NCBI RefSeq assembly: GCF_008039615.1
Contig: NZ_VDUZ01000057.1
Location: 1 to 54,365, forward strand
DNA length: 54,365 nucleotides
Direction of reading: 5' to 3'
Source of the DNA: Vineibacter terrae
GTDB lineage: Bacteria; Pseudomonadota; Alphaproteobacteria; Reyranellales; Reyranellaceae
Part shown: positions 1 to 8,460 of the stretch, piece after piece
Layout: every line of letters starts with the position of its first letter
How positions within the stretch are numbered: position 1 is the stretch's first letter
Made by a program: the position numbers and the translations under genes
Notes under the pieces: generated by a model
What the model was told of the DNA's origin: nothing
Databases searched by the model: none
What the model saw: only the letters and a program-made list of their open reading frames with translations

Positions 1-159
1 CGACCCCGAGCCGCGATACGACTTCACCATGCAAGACAGGTCCAGCCGATCAATCACCTCGACCACGAACCGCGCCAGGTGACGCTCCGGAAGCCACTCG
101 TCCACCGACGGCGGCAGCAAAAAATCGATCTGACGATCAACTTGGCGGAAATTACTCAT
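1..159 (-). CDS. IS1182-family transposase, N-terminal part (cut by window edge)
   Basis: Reading leftwards from ATG at 159, 53 codons stay open to the window edge. The N-terminus (MSNFRQVDRQIDFLLPPSV, then DEWLPERHLARFVVEVIDRL) is the conserved start of IS1182-type DDE transposases, which act on the element's own ends. Only this N-terminal segment is in the window; the catalytic DDE core lies outside it, so intactness cannot be judged. The recognisable end of the element follows at about 223-243. Family assignment comes from recall of the family N-terminus, not a search. Confidence 0.8.
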   Translation of the reverse strand, partial: MSNFRQVDRQIDFLLPPSVDEWLPERHLARFVVEVIDRLDLSCMVKSYRGSGS

Positions 160-220
160 CACAACCACGCTGGCTCGAGCCAATATCAACCCTCGATAAT
201 GAATCTCATTCCAGCTCTCG

Positions 221-243
221 GCTCAAGTCCGACAGGCTGCTAG
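221..243. repeat. Probable terminal inverted repeat of the IS1182-type element
   Basis: The sequence CTCAAGTCCGACAGGCTGCT lies about 65 bp upstream of the transposase start, where the IS end is expected, and resembles the 'AGCAGCCTGTCGGACTT' ends I associate with IS1182-type elements. The partner end is outside the window, so the inverted repeat cannot be confirmed here. Confidence 0.5.
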
Positions 244-415
244 AGGAGGCACGATGTCGGTCCAGGCGCGACGAGCACGCTACGTTCCGGTCGAGCAGGG
301 CTTCAACATCGTGCGCCCCTCCATCGCGCCGCAAGCATTCGAGCCGCAAAAAGCCTGCGCATTCGCGACCGACGCCGCCACCGGGATCGTTCCGCTCGAT
401 CTTTCATCGCCTCTT

Positions 416-538
416 GTCGTCCTGAGCGAAGCGAAGGACCTTGCGGTGGGTCGTCAGAGAATTGTGTGCTGATGCGCACCGGCATCTGCAGTGCCTGGGG
501 CCAACACCGCAAGATCCTTCGCTTCGCTCAGGATGACA
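416..538. repeat. Palindromic intergenic repeat, full copy (family 1)
   Basis: Left arm 416-446 (GTCGTCCTGAGCGAAGCGAA, then GGACCTTGCGG) and right arm 507-538 (its near-perfect reverse complement) flank a 60-bp centre. The right half, 468-538, recurs almost unchanged at 6441-6510. Apart from this repeat I see no gene between the IS end and 645; the short frames across it are repeat-derived. Such dispersed palindromes are common in alphaproteobacterial intergenic DNA. Confidence 0.8.
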
Positions 539-644
539 GCTGTGAGAACCGCGCTTCTTCCTAAATGCGCTACGTCCAGGGAGAGCGTGCATGGACTGAT
601 GCTCATCGGCAGCCTTCTCGACCGGGTGCATCAGGCCGTCGGCG

Positions 645-1367
645 CTACTCCTCGCCGCTCCCCATCCGGCGCAGGGCCTCGGCTTCGTAGTTCGGGCCGA
701 TCGACATGGCGCAGATGCGTGACACGTGCAGGACCGGCAGCCCGCTCTCGGCGGCCCAGGCGTTGAACTGGTCCTGGATCTTGCGCCGGTCCTTCTTCGA
801 GGTCGGCTGCTCGGCGATATCGAGGCCTGAATCGCGCAGGCAGGCGATCACGTCGCGCGACAGCACGAAGCCGTCCTTGCCGATGAAGCGCAGGAGATAC
901 TGCCCGGTGTTGCCGCCCAGCCGCGCCCCGCGCTTGGCCAGCAGCTCCAGCAGGCCGATCTGGTCGGTCGCCGGCCAGGCGGCCAGGAACTTGCCGAAGC
1001 TGCCGTGCTCGGCCGCGATCTCGGTCACGAGCTTCGCGTTGTCGCGCACCGCCATGATCTTGGCGCCGTTGCGCACGATGCGCTGATCGCGCGTCAGCGC
1101 GTGCCAGAACTCCTCGGTCTCGAACAGCAGGCGCTGGGGCACGAAGCCGAGAAAGGCTTCCTCGAAGCCCGGCCACTTGTTCTCGATCACGCTCCACACG
1201 AAGCCGGCCGAGAAGATGCGCTTCGTCATCTCGGCCAGTGCCCGATCGTCCTTCAGCCGCGCCAGCGCCTTGGCATCGGGCGGCGGCGGCAGCAGGTCGG
1301 CCAGGGCGCGCTCGCCGCCCTTGCGCTTGGCGGCCCGGGCATGGATCGTCTTGAAGGAGGATGGCAT
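645..1367 (-). CDS. tag: DNA-3-methyladenine glycosylase I-like protein (Tag family)
   Basis: A 240-residue protein that should excise alkylated adenine (3-methyladenine) from DNA as the first step of base excision repair in the cytoplasm. Family features are the block FSAGFVWSVIENKWPGFEEA (about residues 52-71), followed by a NGAKIMAVRDNA block (about 100-111) corresponding to the 'N..K...V..NA' helix of Tag. Length is somewhat above E. coli Tag (187). The N- and C-terminal Cys/His zinc ligands of E. coli Tag are not visible: there is no RCxW start, and the tail ends AEALRRMGSGEE. It therefore belongs to the divergent, probably zinc-free branch. It is divergent from the acyl-CoA synthetase at 1537 and stands alone. 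Confidence 0.75.
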   Translation of the reverse strand: MPSSFKTIHARAAKRKGGERALADLLPPPPDAKALARLKDDRALAEMTKRIFSAGFVWSVIENKWPGFEEAFLGFVPQRLLFETEEFWHALTRDQRIVRNGAKIMAVRDNAKLVTEIAAEHGSFGKFLAAWPATDQIGLLELLAKRGARLGGNTGQYLLRFIGKDGFVLSRDVIACLRDSGLDIAEQPTSKKDRRKIQDQFNAWAAESGLPVLHVSRICAMSIGPNYEAEALRRMGSGEE

Positions 1368-1536
1368 GGTCGTCGTCCGGGAATCTGAAGCTGTGGAGTC
1401 TTACGCGAGCGCAGGCGGTTCGGAAAGGCGACGGCGCGGTGTTGCTTCATATGCGACAGCCCGGTCCGGATGCGATAAGCGGGAATGCTGCGGCCTTCGG
1501 CGCAGCACAATCGAAAACCGCGCGGGAGGCGGCGAC

Positions 1537-3126
1537 ATGACGGATGAGCTTGCGACCACGATCCAGCGCGCGCGGACCCAGGGCATCGGCGACATGCTGC
1601 GCCGCTCCGCCCGGCGGCTCGGCGACAAGATCGCCATCCAGTGCGGCGTCACGACCTGGACCTACGCGCAGATGAACACAATCTGCGACCGCCTCGGCCG
1701 CGGCCTGCGCCGGTTCGGCGTGACCAAGGGCGACCGGGTCGCGGTGCTGTCCCGCAACTCGCACAGCTTCGCCGCGCTGCGCTTCGCGCTGGCGCGCATC
1801 GGCGCCGTGATCGTGCCCATCAACTTCATGCTCAACCCGGACGAGATCCGCTTCATCCTGGCGAGCTCGGGCGCGACGGTGCTCGCCGCCGGCCCGGATC
1901 TCATCGACACGGCGCGGGCCGCATCGGCGACGGGCTGCGCGGTCAGGTCGCTGGTCTGGCTGCCCGGCGAGCAGCCGTCGGCACCGGCGGCCGGCATGAC
2001 CACCTTCGACGACCTGCTCGATGGCGATGCGACGCCGCTCGGCGCCGAGGTCGACAGCCGCGACCTGGCGCAGATCATCTACACCAGCGGCACCGAATCC
2101 CTGCCCAAGGGCGCCATGCTCAGCCACGAGGCGGTGATGTGGCAGTATGTCAGCTGCATCATCGAGGGCGGCATGGCCGAGGATGACGTGGTCCTGCACG
2201 CCCTGCCCCTCTACCACTGCGCCCAGCTCGACGTCTTCCTCGGGCCCGCGATCTACCTCGGCGCCACCAGCGTGATCATGGGCCAGCCCGCGCCCGACCT
2301 GATCCTGCCACGCATCGCCGCTCATCGCGTGACGTCGTTCTTCGCGCCGCCCACCGTATGGATCGGCATGCTGCGCTCGCCCGCTTTCGATGCGACCGAC
2401 CTCACCAGCCTGCGCAAGGGCTACTACGGTGCGTCGATCATGCCGGTGGAGGTGCTGCGCGAGCTGCAGCAGCGTCTGCCGGATGTGCGCTTCTGGAACT
2501 TCTACGGCCAGACCGAGATCGCACCGCTGGCCACCGTGCTGAAGCCCGAGGACCAGGTGCGCAAGGCCGGCTCCGCCGGCAAGCCGGCGATCAATGTCGA
2601 AACCCGGGTCGTCAACGAGGCCATGCAGGACGTCGCGGTCGGCGAGGTCGGCGAGATTGTGCACCGCTCGCCACATCTGCTGTCGGGCTACTACAACGAC
2701 CCGCAGAAGACGGCCGATGCCTTCGCCGACGGCTGGTTCCACAGCGGCGACCTCGCCACCGTCGATGCCGACGGCTACATCACCGTCGTGGACCGCATGA
2801 AGGACATGATCAAGACCGGCGGCGAGAACGTCGCCAGCCGCGAGGTCGAGGAAGTGATCTACCGCCTGCCGCAGGTGTCGGAAGTCGCCGTGGTCGGCCT
2901 GCCCCATCCCCGCTGGATCGAAGCGGTCACGGCGATCGTAGTCGTCAAGACCGGCCAGGCCTTGACCGAAGCCGCGGTCGTCGACCACTGCGCCAAGGCC
3001 ATGGCGCATTTCAAGACTCCCAAGCGGGTGGTCTTCGTCGACAGCCTGCCGAAGAACCCCAGCGGCAAGCTGCTGAAGCGCGAGCTGCGGCAGCGCTACC
3101 TGGACGCGCCACGGTCCGATCGATAG
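1537..3126 (+). CDS. Acyl-CoA synthetase (AMP-dependent ligase, FadD-like)
   Basis: A 529-residue ANL-superfamily enzyme activating a carboxylic acid with ATP and then CoA. The ATP-binding loop YTSGTESLPKG lies at 182-192; the usual 'GTTG' is 'GTES' here, a variant seen in a fatty-acyl-CoA synthetase subgroup. Motif YGQTEIAP is at 323-330. D404 (SGDLATVD) and R420 (VVDRMKDMIKTGGENV) form the hinge region, and K511 in NPSGKLLKREL is the adenylation lysine. ATG 1537 is chosen because GGAGG lies 8 nt upstream and the protein begins like its family there; the frame is open further upstream but overlaps the divergent tag gene. The substrate cannot be told from sequence, although medium- or long-chain acids are likely. 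Confidence 0.9.
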   Translation: MTDELATTIQRARTQGIGDMLRRSARRLGDKIAIQCGVTTWTYAQMNTICDRLGRGLRRFGVTKGDRVAVLSRNSHSFAALRFALARIGAVIVPINFMLNPDEIRFILASSGATVLAAGPDLIDTARAASATGCAVRSLVWLPGEQPSAPAAGMTTFDDLLDGDATPLGAEVDSRDLAQIIYTSGTESLPKGAMLSHEAVMWQYVSCIIEGGMAEDDVVLHALPLYHCAQLDVFLGPAIYLGATSVIMGQPAPDLILPRIAAHRVTSFFAPPTVWIGMLRSPAFDATDLTSLRKGYYGASIMPVEVLRELQQRLPDVRFWNFYGQTEIAPLATVLKPEDQVRKAGSAGKPAINVETRVVNEAMQDVAVGEVGEIVHRSPHLLSGYYNDPQKTADAFADGWFHSGDLATVDADGYITVVDRMKDMIKTGGENVASREVEEVIYRLPQVSEVAVVGLPHPRWIEAVTAIVVVKTGQALTEAAVVDHCAKAMAHFKTPKRVVFVDSLPKNPSGKLLKRELRQRYLDAPRSDR

Positions 3127-3160
3127 GGTATCGGCGCCGCCGCGTGTCCCGACACCGTCC

Positions 3161-4786
3161 TCACGCCGTCGCGACGTAGCCGTCGCGGCGCGGGTCGCAG
3201 GCGCCGGTCATGGCGCCGGTGGCGGCGTCGATGGCGATCGCCTGCATGCCGCCAACGCGCATGTGCCAGGCCGGCAGCGGCGAGACGGCATGGCCGCGCT
3301 GGCGCAGCGCCGCCTGGGTCTTCTCGTCGATGCGGCTCTCGGGGTGCACGGCGCGGCCGTCCATCAGGCGCGCCCGCGGCGCCTCGATCGCGTCCTGCAG
3401 CGGCAGGCCGAAATCGAGGTGCTGGACCAGCGCCTGCACCTGGGTCTGCAGGATGCCGTAGCTGCCGGGCGTGCCCAGGGCCAGCGCCGGCTTGCCGTCC
3501 TCGCGCAGGCCGATGGACGGCGCCATGCACACCGGCAGCACGCCGCCGGGCTTCGACCGGTTGGGGCTGTGCGGATTGACGTCGGCCCAGTACAGGAAGT
3601 TGTTGAGGCACATTCCGGTGCCGGGCACCACGACGCCCGATCCGAACGGGCTGCCCAGGCTCTGGGTGACGCACACCACATTGCCGTCGCGGTCGGCGAT
3701 CGAGAACGAGGTCGTGTGCTGTTCGGCCATCGCGGCCGCCGCTGGTGAAGCCGCCGGCGGCGCGCCGGGCGTCCATTGCTCCGTCGGCCCTTCCACCGGC
3801 TGGCCGTCATGCAGGCGCGCCCGCAGCTGGCCGACATGCGCGTCGCCCAGCAGCCATGCCAGCGTCTCCGACGAGGGGTGGTTGTGGGCGATGCGGGCGC
3901 CGGCAGCGAGGCGGATGGCGCGCCAGACGAGGTCGAGATGCTCGACGCCGTTGCGCTCCAGGCGCGCCAGGTCGGCATCCTCCAGCAGCCGCAGGGTCAG
4001 CAGGTACTGGAAGCCCTCGCAGGGCGGCGCCAGCGTGTGCAGGCGCAGGCCGCGATAGGTGACGCAGAGCGGCTCGCCCCAGACTGGCCGCGCGGCCTCG
4101 AGATCCTCGATCGTGAGGCAGCCGCCCGCCGCCTGCAGGTGCGCCACGACGGCGCGGCCCAGGGCGCCGCCATAGAGATGGCCGGGGCCCTCGGCGGCCA
4201 GCGCCTCCAGGGTGCCGGCCAGATCGGGCTGGCGCAGGATGAAGCCGGGCTCCACCCGGCCGGTGCCGTCGGTGTAGGTGCGGGCCCAGGTGTCGAACAG
4301 CGCCGTGTGGCGCCGCAGCTCGGGCGCGGTGCCGCGTGTCTCCTCGACGTTGAACTCGATCAGCGGATAGCCGTCGCGCGCCAGCGCGATGGCCGGCGCG
4401 AAGATCTCGGGCAGCGCCTTGCGGCCATGGACGCGCACCATCTCGCACCAGCCGGCCAGATTGCCGGGCGTCCCGACCGAGAGCGCGCCGCGCGCCAGCT
4501 CCTCGCGCTGCGTGAAGCGCTCGACGGGGAAGCGCCGCGGGATCGGGTTGACGAAGTTCAGCGTGCGCACCCGGCCTTCGGCCGCGACGTAGCACGCCGC
4601 GTAGCCCAGGCCGGCAAGCCCGGACATGTAGGGCTCCACCACGTTGAGCGCCGCCGCCGTGGCCGCGGCCGCATCGAAGGCATTGCCGCCATTGCCCAGG
4701 ATGCGGGCACCGGCCTGCGCCGCCAGCGGGTGGGCCGCGGCAACGACGCCATGGAGGGACGAGATCGTGGGACGTTTGCCGTGCAA
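3161..4786 (-). CDS. ggt: Gamma-glutamyltransferase family protein
   Basis: An Ntn-hydrolase of 541 residues that cleaves itself to expose a threonine nucleophile and transfers or hydrolyses gamma-glutamyl groups, or acts on related acyl compounds. The predicted autoprocessing site is T358 in HTTSFSIADRDGNVVCVT. The downstream small-subunit motifs GSGVVVPGTGMCLNN (383-397) and GSYGILQTQ are present. The N-terminal block AAAHPLAAQAGARILGNGGN is typical. I place the start at TTG 4786, with GGAGG 8 nt upstream and conserved sequence beginning at once; ATG 4876 would add 30 residues without similarity. No signal peptide is seen with either start, so the site of action is unclear. It converges on the acyl-CoA synthetase gene. 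Confidence 0.88.
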   Translation of the reverse strand: MHGKRPTISSLHGVVAAAHPLAAQAGARILGNGGNAFDAAAATAAALNVVEPYMSGLAGLGYAACYVAAEGRVRTLNFVNPIPRRFPVERFTQREELARGALSVGTPGNLAGWCEMVRVHGRKALPEIFAPAIALARDGYPLIEFNVEETRGTAPELRRHTALFDTWARTYTDGTGRVEPGFILRQPDLAGTLEALAAEGPGHLYGGALGRAVVAHLQAAGGCLTIEDLEAARPVWGEPLCVTYRGLRLHTLAPPCEGFQYLLTLRLLEDADLARLERNGVEHLDLVWRAIRLAAGARIAHNHPSSETLAWLLGDAHVGQLRARLHDGQPVEGPTEQWTPGAPPAASPAAAAMAEQHTTSFSIADRDGNVVCVTQSLGSPFGSGVVVPGTGMCLNNFLYWADVNPHSPNRSKPGGVLPVCMAPSIGLREDGKPALALGTPGSYGILQTQVQALVQHLDFGLPLQDAIEAPRARLMDGRAVHPESRIDEKTQAALRQRGHAVSPLPAWHMRVGGMQAIAIDAATGAMTGACDPRRDGYVATA

Positions 4787-4978
4787 GGTGGTGTCCTCCG
4801 CTGCGACCGCCAAATCCTGCACCGTCCCGCCGCCCGGTCGCCACCATCGATTCCGCCATGGCTGGCCCGCAACCATGAGGCGACGGGGACCGCTGCCGCG
4901 CCGCCGCCCGTGCTACGCTCCCCGCCAAGGCCGCGGCATCGATGGCGATGGCGACGGCCGCAAGCACAGGAGGAACCG

Positions 4979-6082
4979 ATGCCCACGCTGCGCCGGCGCG
5001 TCACGCGCCGCAACCTTGCGCCCCTGGCCGCCACCACGGCGGCCGCCGCCCTGGCCACGCCCGCCATCGCCCAGCCGGCGGGCGAGCTGGTGCGCTGGCG
5101 GCTGGTCTCCAGCTTCCCCAAGAGCCTGGACACGCTGTTCGGCGCCGCGCTCACCATCGCGCGCGTCGTGGGCGAGCTGACCGACGGCAAGTTCGTGCTG
5201 CAGCCGTTCGCGGCCGGCGAGATCGTGCCGGCGCTGCAGGTGCTGGACGCGGTCTCCAACGGCACCGTGGAATGCGGCCACAGCTATACCGGCTACTATA
5301 TCGGCAAGAACCCCAGCTTCATCTTCGACGGCTCGGTGCCGTTCGGCCTCACCCCGCGCCAGCACAACGCGTGGCTGATGTTCGGCGACGGCCGCAAGCT
5401 GATGGACGAGGTGTACGACAGCTTCAACGTCGTCGCCCTGCCGGCCGGCAACACCGGCGGCCAGATGTTCGGCTGGTTCCGCAAGGAGCTGAAGACGCCG
5501 GCCGATTTCCAGGGATTGAAGATGCGCACCGCCGGCTTCGGCGGCAAAGTGATGGCCAAGCTGGGCGCCGTGCCGCAGCAGATCGCCGGCGGCGAGATCT
5601 ATCCGGCGCTGGAGCGCGGCACCATCGATGCCTGCGAATGGGTCGGCCCGCACGACGACGAGCGGCTGGGCTTCCACAAGGTCGCAAAATACTACTACAC
5701 GCCCGGCGTGATGGAGATGGAGGCGATCAACCAGCTGTTCGTGCAGAAGGCGGCGTGGGATGCGCTGACGCCGCGCTACCAAGCGGTGCTGCGCTACGCC
5801 TGCAACTACGCCATGACCGAGATGCTGGCGTCCTACGATGCCAAGAACGCCACGGCGATCGCCCGCCTGGTCGCGGCCGGCACGCAGCTGTCGGTGCTGC
5901 CGACCGAGGTGGTGCGGGCGCTGCGCGGCGCGCTCGAAGCCGTGCTCGACGAGGAGGCGGCCGCCAACGCCCAGTTCAAGAAGGTGCTGGAGAACTGGCG
6001 GCACTTCCGCAGCGACCAGCACCGCTGGTTCTCCATCTCCGACACGAGGGCGGAGTTCGCGGCCTATAATTCGGTACGATGA
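4979..6082 (+). CDS. dctP: TRAP transporter substrate-binding protein (DctP/TakP type)
   Basis: A 367-residue periplasmic binding protein that delivers an organic acid to a DctQM membrane pair. The N-terminus has a twin-arginine-like signal (RRRVTRRNLAPL) and cleavage near AIAQPA, about residue 32. The block EWVGPHDDERLGFHKVAKYY and the preceding GGEIYPALERGTIDACE are hallmarks of the TakP-like group that binds alpha-keto acids. ATG 4979 has AGGAGGAACC just upstream. No dctQ or dctM is adjacent; the only membrane component in the window is the broken dctM at 53191. Partner genes may be elsewhere or missing. It is divergent from the gamma-glutamyltransferase gene. Confidence 0.9.
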   Translation: MPTLRRRVTRRNLAPLAATTAAAALATPAIAQPAGELVRWRLVSSFPKSLDTLFGAALTIARVVGELTDGKFVLQPFAAGEIVPALQVLDAVSNGTVECGHSYTGYYIGKNPSFIFDGSVPFGLTPRQHNAWLMFGDGRKLMDEVYDSFNVVALPAGNTGGQMFGWFRKELKTPADFQGLKMRTAGFGGKVMAKLGAVPQQIAGGEIYPALERGTIDACEWVGPHDDERLGFHKVAKYYYTPGVMEMEAINQLFVQKAAWDALTPRYQAVLRYACNYAMTEMLASYDAKNATAIARLVAAGTQLSVLPTEVVRALRGALEAVLDEEAAANAQFKKVLENWRHFRSDQHRWFSISDTRAEFAAYNSVR

Positions 6083-6170
6083 GGCGGCCGGCTGGACTCT
6101 GCTCCTGGCAGGTTTCACATACCGACCTCGGATGCCATTATCAACAGTATGTGGCATTCGAGGTGATCCG

Positions 6171-6416
6171 ATGGAAACGGCCAAGCTGTTCCGATGCGGA
6201 CGTTCCCAAGCGGTCCGGTTGCCGAAGGATGTTCGCTTTCCAGGCAGGAAAGTCCGCATCCGACGCCACGGCAGCGCCGTCATCCTCGAGCCCGTTGCCA
6301 GCGACTGGAGCTGGCTGGACGCGATCGTCGACAAGCTTGACGACGATTTTATTGAGTTGATGAAGGAAGAGCCGCAGCAGCAGGATCGCCCCGGGCTGGA
6401 TGATCTCTTCCGGTAA
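6171..6416 (+). CDS. vapB: VapB-type antitoxin (AbrB fold), without a toxin partner
   Basis: An 81-residue protein. The N-terminal half METAKLFRCGRSQAVRLPKD followed by FPGRKVRIRRHGSAVILEP is the swapped-hairpin AbrB/MazE-type DNA-binding domain of VapB antitoxins, and the acidic tail (LDDDFIELMKEEPQQQ) is the toxin-neutralising segment. In most VapBC operons a PIN-domain vapC overlaps or follows within a few bases. Here no PIN frame follows: 25 bases after the stop, a dispersed repeat (6441-6510) begins. The gene is therefore an orphan antitoxin, probably left behind after loss of vapC. No strong ribosome site precedes the ATG. Confidence 0.75.
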   Translation: METAKLFRCGRSQAVRLPKDVRFPGRKVRIRRHGSAVILEPVASDWSWLDAIVDKLDDDFIELMKEEPQQQDRPGLDDLFR

Positions 6417-6440
6417 TCCCTCGGCGAAAGCAATAGCGGT

Positions 6441-6510
6441 GCTGATGCCCATCAGCACCTGCAGTGCCTGGGATCAACACCGCAAGATCCTTCGCTTCGC
6501 TCAGGATGAC
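6441..6510. repeat. Partial copy of the family 1 palindromic repeat
   Basis: It matches 468-538 nearly base for base (GCTGATGC...CACCTGCAGTGCCTGGG, then CCGCAAGATCCTTCGCTTCG). Only the right half of the palindrome is present. The rest of the gap from 6417 to 6677 shows no gene that I can support. Confidence 0.8.
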
Positions 6511-6677
6511 AGCCGTGGGACGCGACGGCTTTCCTACGAGCGTGTGCCGAAGTTACGAATCAAGACCGACACACCTGCCGCATGGTTTTTGCATCGGCAT
6601 GGCTGTCATCGTGCCACGCCGCATGCAACTATGCCGTACATAATGCCCGTCATGCCGACGCGGCAGGAGACTGCGCG

Positions 6678-6899
6678 ATGACCACACCGCTGTCCGACGA
6701 CGACCTCAGGCTGGAGCTCGACATTGTCGCGAGGAAGGCCGGACTGACCATTCCGGCGGACCGCCATGATGCGGTCCTGACCAGCTACAAGGAGCTCAAG
6801 CGCATGACCGCGCTGATGCGCCAGCCGCGCGGCGCGGCGGCGGAGCCGTCGAACATCTACTCGCTCGTCGGCAGCCGCCGTGGAGGCCGCCATGGCTGA
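6678..6899 (+). CDS. Small GatC/AtzG-like protein paired with amidase
   Basis: A 73-residue acidic helical protein (MTTPLSDDDLRLELDIVARK start) with AGGAG about 9 nt before the ATG. Its stop overlaps the amidase start by 8 nt, so the two are translationally coupled. Small proteins of this size encoded directly upstream of amidases include AtzG, which supports the amidase AtzE, and GatC, which supports GatA. The C-terminal AEPSNIY stretch is a plausible extended segment that wraps a partner. The role as amidase subunit is inferred from position and size; similarity to AtzG itself is not demonstrated. Confidence 0.65.
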   Translation: MTTPLSDDDLRLELDIVARKAGLTIPADRHDAVLTSYKELKRMTALMRQPRGAAAEPSNIYSLVGSRRGGRHG

Positions 6900-8340
6900 G
6901 GCGCAGGCGCTGCACACGCTGTCGATCGCGGAGGCCGGTGGCCGGTTGCGGGCCGGCACGCTGACATCGACCGCGCTCACCCGCGCCGCGCTGGAGCGCA
7001 TCGCGACGTTCGACGGCGCCCTCGACAGCTTCATCACGCTGACCGCCGAGCGGGCGCTGGCCGACGCCGCGACGGCCGATGCCGACTTCAAGGCCGGCAT
7101 CGACAAGGGGCCGATGCAGGGCATCCCCTACGGCCTCAAGGACATCTACGACACCGCCGGCATCCGCACCACCTGCCACTCCAAGCTGCGGCTGGATGTC
7201 GTGCCCACCACCGACTCGGTCGTGGCGCAGCGGCTGAAGGACGGCGGCGGCGTGCTGCTGGGCAAATTGGCGACGCACGAGTTCGCCATCGGCGGCCCCA
7301 GCTTCGACCTGCCGTTCCCGCCGGCGCGCAATCCGTGGCAGCGCGACCACATCCCCGGCGGCTCGTCGTCCGGCTCGGGCGCGGCCGTGGCGGCCGGGTT
7401 CTGCCGCATGGCGATGGGATCCGACACCGGCGGCTCGATCCGCGGGCCGGCGGCGTTCTGCGGCATCGTCGGCCTCAAGCCAACATACGGCCTGGTGTCG
7501 CGCCGCGGCGTCTTCCCCCTGTCCTACACGCTCGACCATTGCGGCCCGCTGGCGCGCACGGTCGAGGACTGCGCGCTCACCATGCAGGTGATCGCAGGCT
7601 ACGATGCGCAGGACCCGGCCAGCGCCGACGTCGACATGCCCGATTTCAGCCGCGGCCTGGACTGGGGCGTGCACGGCCTGAAGATCGCCGTGCCGCGGCA
7701 TTTCTACGCCCGGGCCGACGGCGTCTCGCCGGAGACGATCGGCTTCATCGACTCGGCAGCCGAGGCGCTGGCCCGGCAGGGCGCCAAGGTCGAGGAGGTC
7801 ACCCTGCCCGACTACGACCTGTTCAACGCCTGCGGCCGCATCATCCTGAACGCCGAGGCCTATGCGATCCACGAGCAGGACTTCCAGACCCGGCCGCTCG
7901 ACTATGCGCGCATGACCTACAGCCGCATCATCACCGGCGCACTCATCTCGGCGGCCGACCTGACGCAGGCGCTGCGGCTGCGCCGCGAGCTGGCCACCGC
8001 GCTCAACGCCCAGGTGCTGCAACGCTACGATGCGCTGATCACCGCCTCGTCGCTCGGCCAGGCGCCGCGCTTCACCGACTACCGCGACGGCTACCCGACG
8101 GCGTGGCCGATGCAGTCCATGCCGTTCAATGTCACCGGCAACCCGGCGATGTCGGTGCCGACCGGGTTCTCGAGCGCGGGCCTGCCGCTGTCGCTGCAGA
8201 TCGTCGGACGGCCGTTCGACGAGCCCATGGTGCTGCGCATCGGCGCGGCGCTGGAACGCGCGCTCGGCCTCGTCGACCGCTGGCCAGCGCTGGCGGCAGG
8301 CGAGCCGGCCCGGGCAGCCGCGACGGTCGCGGCGTCATAG
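6892..8340 (+). CDS. Amidase (amidase-signature family)
   Basis: A 482-residue cytoplasmic amidase. The Ser-cisSer-Lys triad is visible: K83 in YGLKDIYDTAG, S158 in the Gly/Ser-rich PGGSSSGSG and nucleophile S182 in SDTGGSIRGPAAFCG; these have the same spacing as K79/S154/S178 of GatA. The start ATG 6892 has GGAGG 5 nt upstream and overlaps the upstream small gene. Genes of this type are often annotated as GatA, but there is no gatB here and the length and small partner fit an AtzE-like or general amide hydrolase better. The substrate is unknown. Confidence 0.9.
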   Translation: MAEAQALHTLSIAEAGGRLRAGTLTSTALTRAALERIATFDGALDSFITLTAERALADAATADADFKAGIDKGPMQGIPYGLKDIYDTAGIRTTCHSKLRLDVVPTTDSVVAQRLKDGGGVLLGKLATHEFAIGGPSFDLPFPPARNPWQRDHIPGGSSSGSGAAVAAGFCRMAMGSDTGGSIRGPAAFCGIVGLKPTYGLVSRRGVFPLSYTLDHCGPLARTVEDCALTMQVIAGYDAQDPASADVDMPDFSRGLDWGVHGLKIAVPRHFYARADGVSPETIGFIDSAAEALARQGAKVEEVTLPDYDLFNACGRIILNAEAYAIHEQDFQTRPLDYARMTYSRIITGALISAADLTQALRLRRELATALNAQVLQRYDALITASSLGQAPRFTDYRDGYPTAWPMQSMPFNVTGNPAMSVPTGFSSAGLPLSLQIVGRPFDEPMVLRIGAALERALGLVDRWPALAAGEPARAAATVAAS

Positions 8341-8460
8341 GGACGCCGCCGCCTATATCCGCCGCGGATGCCCGGGCCAAGGCAGGTCCGCGGCATCGCG
8401 CGGCGCCGACAGGGCAGCCTGCCGTGACCCGGCCGGACCGGCGATATCCGCTCCGGCGGC

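Noticed and set aside
254-766. Open frames over the family 1 repeat
   Set aside because: Their peptides (for example VVLSEAKDLAVG) are translations of the palindrome; no ribosome site or family.
1447-3009. Long minus-strand frame opposite the acyl-CoA synthetase
   Set aside because: High-GC shadow: His/Arg/Asp-rich, no motifs, and the plus-strand gene has full domain structure.
4913-6433. 506-codon minus frame opposite dctP and vapB
   Set aside because: Shadow frame with Arg/Gln/Ala-rich low-information sequence.
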